The notes below the pieces were generated by a model, which saw only the letters and a program-made list of their open reading frames with translations, did not search any database and had not been told where the DNA came from. From assembly GCF_950295315.1 (NCBI RefSeq), contig NW_026647288.1:1-64000 (forward strand): a stretch of 64,000 nucleotides of DNA, written 5' to 3'. Position numbers and translations under genes: made by a program. This DNA is from Erinaceus europaeus (lineage: Eukaryota > Chordata > Mammalia > Eulipotyphla > Erinaceidae). Shown in pieces: positions 53,963 to 62,965 of the stretch; the first letter of the stretch is position 1, and each line of letters begins with the position of its first letter.

Positions 53963-54910
53963 ACAACAGTGAGATACCACTTTACACTATGAGAATGTCA
54001 TACATTAGAAAGAACAGAAACAACAAATGTTGGGGAGGATACGTGGAAAAAGGGACAATTCTACATAGCTGATGGGGTTGTAACTGGGACCAACCCTTGT
54101 AGAAAGGTCTGGAAATTTCTCAGAACACTAGCAGTGAACCACATAACTCAGCAATTCCTCTTTGGGGGATTCAAAAAAAAAATCTATGCACACCTATGTT
54201 AATAGCGGTACAATTTATAATTACCCAACTTGGGATCAACCTAGATTTATTTTCAATTTTTAAAATATTTTTATTATCTTTGTTTACTGGATAGAGACAG
54301 CCAGAAATCGAGAGGGACGAGGGTGACAGAAAGACAGCTTCAGCACTGCTTCACCCCACGCAAAGTTTTCCCCCTGCAGGTGGGGACCTGGGTCCTTGTG
54401 CATTGTGATGTGTGCTCAACCCCGTGCGTCACCATCTAGCCTGCATCCTAGATTTCCAGTGACAGATGAGTGACTATGAGAGCTGTGGTATATATACTCA
54501 ATGGAATACTACTCAATTGTTAAAAAAAAAAAAAAAAAGAAGAAGTCATCTCCCCCTCATCTTGGATAGGAACTTGAAGGAATCAGGTGAAATGAGGTAA
54601 GCCAAAAAGAGGCATTAAACAGATGGACTCACTGATAGGTGGAATTTAAGAAATGAAGACAGAAATGGGAAACAGGATGTGAAGCTTGGACTGGATAAGG
54701 TGTATTGAATCAAATCAAAGACTCTGGCAAAGGAGAGTAAGACAGGGCATAGAAATGACATTTTCTATGGGCTCCTGGTACATGATGGTGAAAAAGAAAT
54801 TGAGGGTGAAAGATAGATACCCATCATGGAGACAAGAGAAATTGTATCCACATATCAACCGCCATACTATAAACATCCCTCCCCCCAATAAAATGGTTTA
54901 AAAAATTGGG
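53963..54910 (+). mobile_element. L1 3-prime end (ORF2 tail to poly-A signal) with nested SINE
   Basis: 'acagtgagataccactttacactatgag', 'cacataactcagcaattcctc' and 'cacacctatgttaatagcggtac', then, after the SINE, 'gagctgtggtatatatactcaatggaatactactcaattg' (about 54480-54520). The end is 'accgccatactataaacatccctccccccaataaaa' at about 54860-54895. Many frame breaks. Confidence 0.85.
54243..54445 (-). mobile_element. SINE-A, antisense, inside L1
   Basis: Reversed tail 'ctttgtttactggatagagacagcc', body 'ccccctgcaggtggggacctggg' (B-box region shortened) and head 'tcaaccccgtgcgtcaccatctagcc'. The flanks 'cctagattt' on both sides (54239 and 54447) are the target duplication. Confidence 0.88.
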
Positions 54911-55793
54911 CTTGATAGTGCTCTCCATAACAGTGCATAAGGATTGACAAGCACTGCCCTTGAGACCAAGGGTGTTTATTTGCATGGAATCTTCACTACA
55001 GAAGAATTTATTATCCAAATCCAATCACTGCATTCAACTTCCGGGAAGGCTGAGCCAATGAGAGGCTGTGGGGAAGAGTGGTAGGAGGAAGAGGATGCAC
55101 CAAAGTATGGTGCAAACCACCTTCCCTTTCTGCTTTGTCTCACAGCTACAACTACTTCCTGACCTTGATTCTGCTTGGAGGTTATGACAGCAGGTTCTAA
55201 TACCCACGAGCTCCTCCTCTTGTCCCTTTTCCCCTCACACATAATAATGACTTCTTGTTTTAGATAATTTCCTAGTTGCTTCATTTCCACTTGTTTACAT
55301 CTTCCACTCTTCAACCAGCTATGGATCCAATTCCCTGCATTAAATCCTCTCTGCTTGGAAGACACTTTACTGACGTCTTTTTTTCTGGCCAGATTCCCAT
55401 GGAGAGAGTCTGAAACTTAGTGCTAAATACACCATCTTATATTTGTGGGGTCTTCAATGTATACATGCTGAGTGAATGACTACTTAGAGCAGGATGATGT
55501 TACTAAAATCTCCATGAATTTGGTCTCCTGACCATTCTGAGGAGCTGGAAGATTGAAGACAACTCTTCTGGGATATTCACCTCTGCTCACAAAAGCTCTC
55601 AGCCCATTGACTCTAGGAAAACATCCATCTTTCACAACTCCATCCCTGCTCTGTTTTCTCTAAGTAATAAGTGTGGAGCCCTCGCCATCAACTGCCAAAG
55701 CCAGTAAGGAATTTCTTCAGAGCACTTTCTTGTGGTGGATCAACCCAGCTGAAGTTAGGGTGGATGGCTAGAATGGAGGAGAAGAGGGTGTAG
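54911..55793. other. Unique DNA, no recognised feature
   Basis: A 129-codon frame on the minus strand (54976-55365) shows no known domain. No repeat was recognised. Confidence 0.5.
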
Positions 55794-55808
55794 AGAAAAG
55801 CACAAATA

Positions 55809-56073
55809 AGGGGGTTGGTGGTGGTGCACCAGGCTAAGCGCACATAGTATTAAGCTCAAGGACCCATGCAAGGATCGAAGTTCGAGTCCCCAGCTCTCCA
55901 ACTGCAGCGGGGAGGTGGTGTCACTTCACAAGCAGTGAAGCAGGTCTATCTACCCCCCTCTCAATTTCTCTCTGTCCTATCCAATAAAAACAGAAAAAAT
56001 GGCCACCAGGAGCAGTGGATTCATAGTGCAGGCAGTAAGCCCCAGCAATAACCCTCGAGGCCAAAAAACAAAA
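55809..56073 (+). mobile_element. SINE-B with target duplication
   Basis: Head 'gggggttggtggtggtgcaccaggctaag', 'gaagttcgagtcccc' B-like box, a shortened body, the module 'caccaggagcagtggattcatag' and 'aaccctcgaggcc'. 'agaaaagcacaaata' (55795-55809) and 'agaaaagcacggata' (56074-56088) flank it. Confidence 0.9.
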
Positions 56074-56089
56074 GAAAAGCACGGATACT

Positions 56090-56899
56090 CTGAAAACCTG
56101 TTTGTCTCCAAACTTCCAGGACACTGGTGCTCTCTCATTATTTGTAAATATCGGTTTGGCCCCAAGAGTTCTCTCCCATGGAAACAGCTAATAAACCAAG
56201 CTGCCTGGGCTTATTCTTCATGCCAAGACACATTCCAGGGTCTGATTACATGGTGGTTTTATTATGAAAAGAAGAGAGAGGGAGTGAGAAAGAGCAAGGG
56301 GTCAGGGAGGTGAGAGGAACTCTGAGTTACAAATAGGGAAGTGGATCCCCCAGGTTGATGAGGTTTGGTCAGACAACAAAATGCCACTCAGCACCAGCTC
56401 GGATCCAAACACTGAAACCACCCACTTGGAGTGCCCAACTGCTTAGCAAAGCAAGCAGGCACTTTACAAAGCAGGACTTGCTCAGTAGGTGGCGAAAGGA
56501 ATAACCTGCTCCAAGAACAGTGGGCTGTATCTTGGGTTGAGAAGTGGTATTTTTACCCCCCCTTTTTTTTTTTAACTTGGACAGTTATGAAGCCCAGGAC
56601 CCATGCAGGAAGGTGGTTCCTGCAGGATTTTGGGTGAAAATATTTGATCAGGGTGGAACAACCCAGCCTCCTAGACAACACTGAATGTTGTTGTCTTCCA
56701 GATGCTGAAATGCATGAGCTGTGGTTCTCCCTGAACACCGTCTGACTTGCCTCTATGACTTCTCCTGCTTTTGTGAGAACTCAGAAGGATTTCTCCTTGA
56801 GAGGGGCTGAATTTCAACCACAACGGAAACTGCTGAGTATGTGTGTTAGTTAACCACCACCCCCCCAGCTAACAATTTCACTATTTTAAAAAATATTTT
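56090..56899. other. Unique DNA, no recognised feature
   Basis: No SINE or L1 was recognised. A poly-C/poly-T junction lies at 56557-56575. Confidence 0.5.
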
Positions 56900-57078
56900 T
56901 GATTTGTTTTATTTTCACAAGAGAGATACAGAGAGAGAGATACACAGAGCAAGAGAGAGAGAGATCAGAGGACTCCCTAGCTCTGGCTTATGATGGCATA
57001 AGGCATTGAACCTGGGATTTCGGAGCTTCAGACATGAAAGTCCTTTTGCAGAACCATTGTGTTATCTCCCCCACCCTG
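56900..57078 (-). mobile_element. SINE-C, antisense
   Basis: Reversed purine-rich part with (GA)n, 'cctagctctggcttatgatggc', 'gcattgaacctgggatttcgg' and 'cagaaccattgtgttatctcccc'. Confidence 0.85.
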
Positions 57079-57189
57079 ACATCACTTTTTTATGATGACA
57101 CCAACTCCATTTATACATAAATACAATTGAAATTTTAAAGTTCATCCCCTCCCATATGCAGTAAAAATTCTCCATTAAAAAACACTTAT

Positions 57190-57395
57190 TGTGTGCACTA
57201 CCCTGATTTTTTTTTATTATTATTGCAGAATCAGGGTCTTACTCCAGGTCACTTCTTCATTCTGCCAGAGAGCAGGAGAGACACCATAGGACCTGACCTT
57301 TGTCTGTTGTCATCTGGGCTCAAATCTGGGCCACACACAGGAAGACACAGGAAATTCACACCTTACCTGGTGAAGTGTCTTTCCAGTCTCTAAAC
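57190..57395 (-). mobile_element. SINE-D, antisense, degraded
   Basis: 'ttattattattgcagaatcagggtc', 'gtcatctgggctcaaatctgggcc' and 'ttacctggtgaagtgtctttccag' follow the reversed SINE-D layout. Confidence 0.5.
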
Positions 57396-57469
57396 ACCTA
57401 GTTTTTTCATATGACAGTCTCTGTGTCCAAGTGCCCCCCTCAAAAAAATCTTACACTTGACTTTATACA

Positions 57470-57745
57470 GGAACCAGGCAGTGGCACACCCAGTTGAGCG
57501 CACATATTACCATGCACAAGGACCCAGGTTCAAATCCGTGCTCCTACCTGTAAGGGGGGCACTTTTTGAGTGGTGAAGTAGGTCTGCAGGTGTCTTTTTC
57601 TCTCTTCCTCTCTATTTCCCTCTCCTCTCTCAATGTCTGTCTATCCTACCCAATAAAATAGAAAGGAAAAAATGGCTACCAGGAGTGGTGGATAACGCCG
57701 GCACCGAACCCCAACAATAACCCCGATGTCAATAAAAATAAATCA
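57470..57745 (+). mobile_element. SINE-B
   Basis: 'ggaaccaggcagtggcacacccagttgagcgc', 'ccaggttcaaatccgtg', body, 'ctatcctacccaataaaatag' linker and the diverged module 'taccaggagtggtggataacgccggcacc'. Confidence 0.88.
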
Positions 57746-57784
57746 ACAAATCACTCAAATGAAATTAAATCAGACTCTATTAAA

Positions 57785-57935
57785 GGTCCTTGGTCAGAGA
57801 GCGCTCAGTTGGTAAGACATCTGTCTTAAGCATGTCCACAGCATCCCGTGAGGGTGCTACAGAGGAAGCTTTCTTTGCTGTGTTCTCTCTTCCCCTGTCT
57901 GTCTGTCTCTTTATCATATGTGCTAGGGGCCTCTG
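57785..57935 (+). mobile_element. Old tRNA-like SINE, degraded
   Basis: 'ggtcagagagcgctcagttggtaagacatctg' resembles a tRNA D-arm/A-box region. Then 'gagggtgctacagaggaagc' and a CT-rich end with (GTCT)n. The family is uncertain. Confidence 0.5.
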
Positions 57936-57958
57936 CAATGCAAAGCGTGGCTAGTAGT

Positions 57959-58421
57959 TGTTGGTATGCGTGAGACCCCTTCTGTTTCATTTGGTTTACA
58001 TCCCCCCTGCTTAACACGATTCTATTTACATAACCACTTCATTCTATTTACATAACCGCTGTTAATAAGCACCACCCTCCCTCCAGGGAATTAGTGCTTC
58101 AGTGATAGAATTCTCGCCTGCTCCACCCCCTCTCCTTGTCACACCCTGATCCTCTCCTTGTCACACTCTGATTTTCACCAGTCACTTTTCTCTCCACCCT
58201 CTCTATGTCACATCCTGTTTCCACCCTACTTGGCAAGTATATATAAAGACAGCATTGTGAGTTTTACGGTACTTTTAGTTTAGCTTAGCTCGGCTTAGAT
58301 TGTGCTGCGTCCTGCATGAATAAAGAGATACTGCCTACAGCTCAACCATGAGTCCCTGGTCGTCTGTTACCCGCCCGTGAAGCCAGCCCGGCGAAAACAA
58401 CATAGCCCGTTGAAAACGACA
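57959..58421 (+). mobile_element. Solo ERV LTR, probably class II
   Basis: A 463-bp element that starts TGTTGG and ends CGACA, bounded by the perfect 6-bp target duplication AGTAGT (57953-57958 and 58422-58427). Six bp fits class II (beta-retrovirus-like) elements. A TATA box (TATATAAAG, about 58240) and AATAAAG (58319-58325) are in the right order for U3-R-U5. No internal viral coding sequence is present, so it is a recombined solo LTR with no coding capacity. The U3 holds short direct repeats. I recall similar LTRs in hedgehog DNA but cannot name the family. Confidence 0.88.
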
Positions 58422-58546
58422 AGTAGTGGTACACCTAGCAGAGTACACATGTGACCATGCGCAGGGACCTGGGTTCAACCCCTAGTTCCCACCTGCAGGA
58501 GGAAAGCTTCACAAGCAGTATTACAGGTGTCCCTCCTTCTCTCTGC

Positions 58547-58548
<2 letters not shown>

Positions 58549-58602
<54 letters not shown>
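58549..58602 (+). repeat. (GT)n microsatellite inside a SINE
   Basis: About 27 GT units replacing part of the CT-rich body. Confidence 0.95.
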
Positions 58603-58603
<1 letters not shown>

Positions 58604-58695
58604 ACTTGCCTCTATCAAAGATTGGGGGGGAGGATAAAAGTGACCACCAGGAATGGGAGTGTAGACACTGTAGCCAGAACAATAACCCTGCTGGA

Positions 58696-59655
58696 GTGAG
58701 GGTGGGGGGAGGGGAACTGTGGTTCAAATAAATTTAAAAAAAAGTTTCCCAAAAATGTGGTTCTACTAGGTCTTTCTCAGAAAAAAAAAAAAAAAAAAAA
58801 ACCTTCAAAATGTCCTTGAGTATTGGGGTAGATTCTAGGAAATCCTACAGTGAAGGAAATCGTCTCTTTTGGGGGCCGGTGGTGGATGGGTGGGGTGTGG
58901 GAGGCATGCACAGAGCAACAAGCTGTTTGACAAAGATTTCTGTGCATTTAATGCTTATTTCCTAAGAATTTTCAACATCCTGCTCCCAATCTGTTAGAAA
59001 GCCCAAATCCATACTGAAAGTAACTGGCAACCTTCCTTAAGACAGAATGGCCTCTGGGATCTGAAAGAGTTCCCAGCCTGAAGAAGCCGCCTCCTGCTTT
59101 TGGGAGGGGGAGAGAGGAAGGCCCCGCGGGCCACGCGTTCTGTGAAGAGATTAAGCTCCCCCAAAGGAAGTTTCCAAATGGATATGTACACACATCCTTC
59201 GCTCCTCACCCCAGGACCTGAGCAGCCTCAGATGCAAGATCATGGCCACTGAAACAACTACAAAGGTGGAGGTTGACCCCGAGCCTCCTTCCCATCCTTC
59301 CCCGCAGGCCCTGGGAGATGTTATCTGCGAGGTGTAAACAGGCCCGTCCTGGAGCCTCGGCCACCCCAGCATGATATTACCCAGCTGCTCCCATCTCTCT
59401 CTGGATTCGCTTGTAGTAACAGGAGCTTAGCTTGGGGGGGGGGGGGCTTCCCTTTGAAGTTCAAGGAAGCACCTTCTACGATATTTGCAGGGAAGGAAAA
59501 CCAAGATTCCTCTCTGGTGGAGCTTTTCTATGAGAGCAGAATACTTTGGGGAAGGAGAAGGGTAATTTTGCACCTCAAATTATAAAAATAAAAAACAACT
59601 GTCACACACATACCCCCAGGGCATTTATAAATCACTGACTGGTGTCAGGCAGTAC
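58696..59655. other. Unique DNA with poly-A and poly-G runs
   Basis: Poly-A lies at 58780-58800 and poly-G at 59433-59445. Overlapping minus-strand frames at 58972-59372 lack recognisable motifs. Confidence 0.5.
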
Positions 59656-59659
59656 CTAG

Positions 59660-59830
59660 TTTTTTACTTAAGGACCTACTAGAAGGTAAGAGTTGTAATG
59701 GTCTCTTTCAAGGGATTGGAAAACTGAGGCTCAGAGAGACTACTTGGCTTGCCCAAGGTCACAATGCTGGAGACAGGTGAAGTTAGATTTCAGTCTGGCT
59801 GAGGACCGATTTCTTAGTTCCAAAGCTGGT
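59660..59830 (+). mobile_element. MIR, good match
   Basis: 'ggattggaaaactgaggctcagagagactacttggcttgcccaaggtcacaatgctgg' is the canonical MIR core. 'gaagttagatttcagtctggctg' follows. Confidence 0.85.
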
Positions 59831-59879
59831 GGCCACCATTTTGTTCACAGAGTTGAATAGTAAATTATGTTGTTGTGCT

Positions 59880-60330
59880 TTGTTGGTTTGTTTTGCTTTA
59901 GTTGTTTACATTCCACATTGTTTATTTAACATGGGTTAGAACAGTCACCCCAAGTTCCATCCATATTGCGTCAAAAGATTTAGCTTCATTTTTTTAATGG
60001 CTGAGTCGTATTCCATTGAGTGTGTGTATATTCAGAGCATTTTTATCCACTGATATGATGGTAGTCAGTATGTAGGCTTTTATGTATGTGCATTGTGAAT
60101 AATGTTCCCCCACCTGCAGGGGGAAGCTTCACAAGTAGTGAAGCAAGTCTGCAAGCGTTTTCTTTCTCTCTCCCTCTCTATCTCCCCCTCCTCTCGCGAT
60201 TTCTCTGTCCTATCCAAAAAAATGGAAGAAATGGCAGCCAGGAGCAGTGGATTCATAGTGCAGGCACCGAGTCCCAGCAGTAACCCCGGGGGAGGGGAGA
60301 AAGTACGAATAATGTTCACAATAAACTCTC
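59880..60330 (-). mobile_element. L1 fragment, antisense, split by a SINE
   Basis: 'tcaccccaagttccatccatattgc' and 'aatggctgagtcgtattccattgagtgtgtgtatattc' are the reverse of L1 ORF2-end sequence. It continues past the SINE at 60305 with 'gaataatgttcac'. Confidence 0.8.
60106..60304 (+). mobile_element. SINE-B, 5-prime truncated, inside L1
   Basis: Starts at 'cccccacctgcagggggaagc' (no tRNA-like head) and ends with the module 'ccaggagcagtggattcatag...aaccccggggg'. 'gaataatgttc' at 60095-60105 and 60307-60317 is the target duplication. Confidence 0.9.
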
Positions 60331-60496
60331 AAGAAAGAGGTGTAGTTCCACAGACAGCACCTAGTGAAGCGTCTGTCTTCTGAGGTCCTGCACTAAGATT
60401 TAAAAGAATCATTGTTTCTTTTCTCACACTCACAGTACTTGACACTCCCCTGAACTATAAAACAAACTTCAATCAACTCAGCATCTGGAAGATATT

Positions 60497-60860
60497 CAGC
60501 TGAGAGGTGCTGGTGCACAGTGGCTTGTGAAGTTGTGGTCAAAATGTCAATTAGGGCTGTGATCTCATCTGAAAACTTGACCGGGCCAGAAGGTCCACTT
60601 CCAAGATGGCGGCCTCAGAAGACTGTGAGTAGGACACCTCAGTTCCTCATTGTAATTGGCAGGAGACCTTGGGTCTTCTTTGCATGGACCTCTCCACAGG
60701 ATTTCTGAAGAGTTCCCACATCATGGTAGCTGGCTACCCCAAGGCAAGTGACCCTAGACAAGGCAAGGTGGAGGTGGCAGGGTCTATTATGTCATATACC
60801 ATTATTTTCATAAGACCCTACAAGTCAGCCCTCTTCAACAGACTCAGGATGGGAGGGTAA
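60497..60860. mobile_element. Ancient LTR- or DNA-transposon-like repeat (MaLR/MLT-like)
   Basis: 'ggctgtgatctcatctgaaaacttgacc', 'ggtccacttccaagatgg', 'ctcagttcctcattg', 'ggacctctccacagg', 'catggtagctggctaccc' and 'ttatgtcatatacc' recur in a fixed order in a widespread ancient mammalian repeat I remember. The exact family and strand are uncertain. Confidence 0.5.
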
Positions 60861-61089
60861 GTTGTTAAGTACCTTAACCCAGGGCTCTAGGCAGCATCTA
60901 GAGAAGTGGACCTGAAAGCCACAGTCTGTAAAGCCTAGCTCCATGCTATGCAACTTCCCTCTGTGTGTCCTGTGTGACAGAGTGTCTACGAGCTCCCAAG
61001 GGATTTCCTAAACTTTGGCATCATTCCTTGAAAGGGAGTCAGTGTTCCTACTTTAATGACCCTAACTTTGGGCACATAATGATAGCTGT
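60861..61089. other. Unique DNA, no recognised feature
   Basis: No repeat or exon was recognised. Confidence 0.5.
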
Positions 61090-61262
61090 GAGTGTCAGCC
61101 CTGATCCAAAGGTGCATTAATACTTGTGAAAAATGTATTTATCTGACAAAGGAAAACAAGAGACCAGAGCACCTCTCTGGCAACATGCAAGGCCAAGGAT
61201 GGAATCTGGGGCAGGGTGCAGGTAAATCATTATTCTACCCATTAGGCTAACTTCCCAGCAAC
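61090..61262 (-). mobile_element. SINE-D, antisense, degraded
   Basis: 'ggaaaacaagagaccagagcacctctctggcaacatgc', 'aggatggaatctggggcagg' and 'attctacccattaggctaacttcccagc'. Confidence 0.6.
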
Positions 61263-61304
61263 AAAAGGTGCACCATTTTTGTACTGTCCAAATAGCAAGA
61301 AGGA

Positions 61305-61509
61305 GGGACCTGGTTGAATGCACACATTACAGTGTGCAAGGAACCAGGTTCAAGCCCCTGGTCCCCAGGAAAAAGCTTCATGAGTGGTAAAGCAGATCTG
61401 CAAGCATCTCTCTGTCTCTCTCCCTTTCTATCACCCCCTTGCTTCTCAATTTCTGGCTGTCTTTATCCACCATCTAAATAAAGATTTTTTTTTTTGAAAT
61501 TTTAAGAGA
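61305..61509 (+). mobile_element. SINE-A, 5-prime truncated, perfect target duplication
   Basis: Starts at 'gggacctggttgaatgc' and ends 'catctaaataaagat' plus poly-T/A. CAAATAGCAAGAAGGA is exact at 61289-61304 and 61510-61525. Confidence 0.93.
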
Positions 61510-61525
61510 CAAATAGCAAGAAGGA

Positions 61526-61872
61526 TGACCTGGCTGGTAACTGGAAGACTCAAGAGATAAACAGCTAAATCAGGCAGGATCTGGGGTTTGGGTGGGTCTA
61601 AAGTCCAATGGACCAGGGACCTGAATCAGTCCCTGGGGAGTCAGTTTATCTAGAGAGTGGGCACATAGTCCCAGCCTTCCCAGTGGCCTCTCCTGGTCCT
61701 TTAGCCATGGTACAGGCCTTCAGGAAAAGGGACGATCCACTTCTGCCTGTGCTTGTAGTTTGAGATAACACTGAAAGTCACCCCATGCACCAAAAGAATG
61801 TGTCTGCATGCTAAGGCTGGCCCTGACCTTGAAAATCAATGACAGCTATGTTTCTGTCCTGGCTAATGTGCT
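61526..61872. other. Unique DNA, no recognised feature
   Basis: No recognised feature upstream of the purine tract. The LINE tag seen at 32.99 and 47.2 kb is not present. Confidence 0.5.
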
Positions 61873-62154
61873 GGGAGAAAGAAGAAGAAGGAGGAGAAGG
61901 AGAAGGAGGAGAAGAAGAGGAGGAGGAGGAGGAGGAGAAGAAGAAGAAGAAGAAGGAGAAGAAGAAGAAGAAGAGGAGGAGGAGGAGGAGGAGGAGGAGG
62001 AGAAGAAGAAGAAGAAGAAGAAGAAGGAGAAGGAGAAGGAGAAGGAGAAGGAGAAGGAGAAGGAGAAGGAGAAGGAGAAGGAGAAGGAGAAGGAGAAGGA
62101 GAAGGAGAAGGAGAAGGAGAAGAAGAAGGAAGAAGAAGAAGGAAGAAGAACGTA
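61873..62154 (+). repeat. 280-bp purine tract: AAG, AGG and (GGAGAA)n
   Basis: All-purine strand with AAG, AGG and a near-pure GGAGAA hexamer block (about 62027-62120). The order of units resembles the tail at 47242-47406. Translated frames give poly-Arg, poly-Glu or poly-Lys, and on the other strand poly-Ser, poly-Pro or poly-Leu. Confidence 0.95.
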
Positions 62155-62499
62155 TCCACGTCTTTGATTCTTTCTTTGTTAGATGGGACAGGGCTAGGCT
62201 TTGTGAAGTTCAGATGCCTAAACCTGAAGTCAGACAATCAGTGTCTATAAGGACTGGTTCCCCCATTTGGTAGCTGGGGACATTTGGGGAAGTGTCAGAA
62301 CTCTCTGTGGCCCACCTGCTCATTCTGAAACTTGGAGGGGACCTGTGGGGAAGTGCCGACACCCTCTCTATACCACCCCCTCATAGCCAACCCAGAGGTT
62401 TACAATGCCAGATGCCTGCCTTTGCATCTGTGCCACTTCAGAGAGCTATCAAGGACTGGTGAGCAAAGAATTGCTAAGTTCTTCCTTTACAAAAAAGAA
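62155..62499. other. Unique DNA, no recognised feature
   Basis: No recognised feature. Confidence 0.5.
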
Positions 62500-62763
62500 A
62501 AAAAAATTGCCACCAGGGTTACCACTGGGGTTTGGTGCCTGCTTGATGAATAATGAATGATGGCTCCTGGCAGCCATTTTCTCCCCTCTATTTCCTCCTT
62601 TTGTTTGATAGGACAGAGAATAATTGAGAGGGAAGGGGGAGATAGATACTTGCAAACCAGCTTCACCATCAACCCCTTGCAGGTAGGGAGTCGGGGGGCT
62701 TGAACCTGAGTCCTTGCACATGGTAACATGTGTGCTGTATCAAGTGCACCACCACACAGCTCC
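62500..62763 (-). mobile_element. SINE-B, antisense
   Basis: Reversed module ('agggttaccactggggtttggtgcc', 'gatggctcctggcagcc'), shortened body, 'ggcttgaacctgagtccttgc' and reversed head 'caagtgcaccaccacacagctcc'. Confidence 0.85.
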
Positions 62764-62879
62764 AAGATACTAAGATTTTACTGCAGCATCTGCCACTGAA
62801 TGGGGCTGAGGAGGGGGGGTTGGCCAAGTCAGCCTCATTCTTGTGCCGATTCAATTCAGAAGCCCAGGGCAAGTTTGCA

Positions 62880-62965
62880 AGGTCAGTGAGCGCTTAGCAG
62901 CAACAGCTGTGTCATTCTTCAGACGTGGAAACTGAGGCCCAGCACCCTTAATCGACATCCCTGGG
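62880..62965 (+). mobile_element. MIR core
   Basis: 'cattcttcagacgtggaaactgaggcccagc' is a MIR core signature. The rest is eroded. Confidence 0.6.

Larger units (their letters stand above)
57940..58695 (+). mobile_element. SINE-B interrupted by a solo LTR
   Basis: The head begins around 57940 ('gcgtggctagtagt') and resumes after the LTR at 58422 ('agtagtggtacacctagcag'). B-like 'gggttcaacccctag', body, (GT)n at 58549-58602 in the CT-rich zone and the module 'caccaggaatgggagtgtagacac' follow. Confidence 0.85.

Noticed and set aside
60606..60636. First-exon look-alike: ATG followed by MAASED and a GTGAGT donor
   Set aside because: It lies inside a fixed-order ancient repeat block (60497-60860), with no promoter, CpG island or downstream exon visible.
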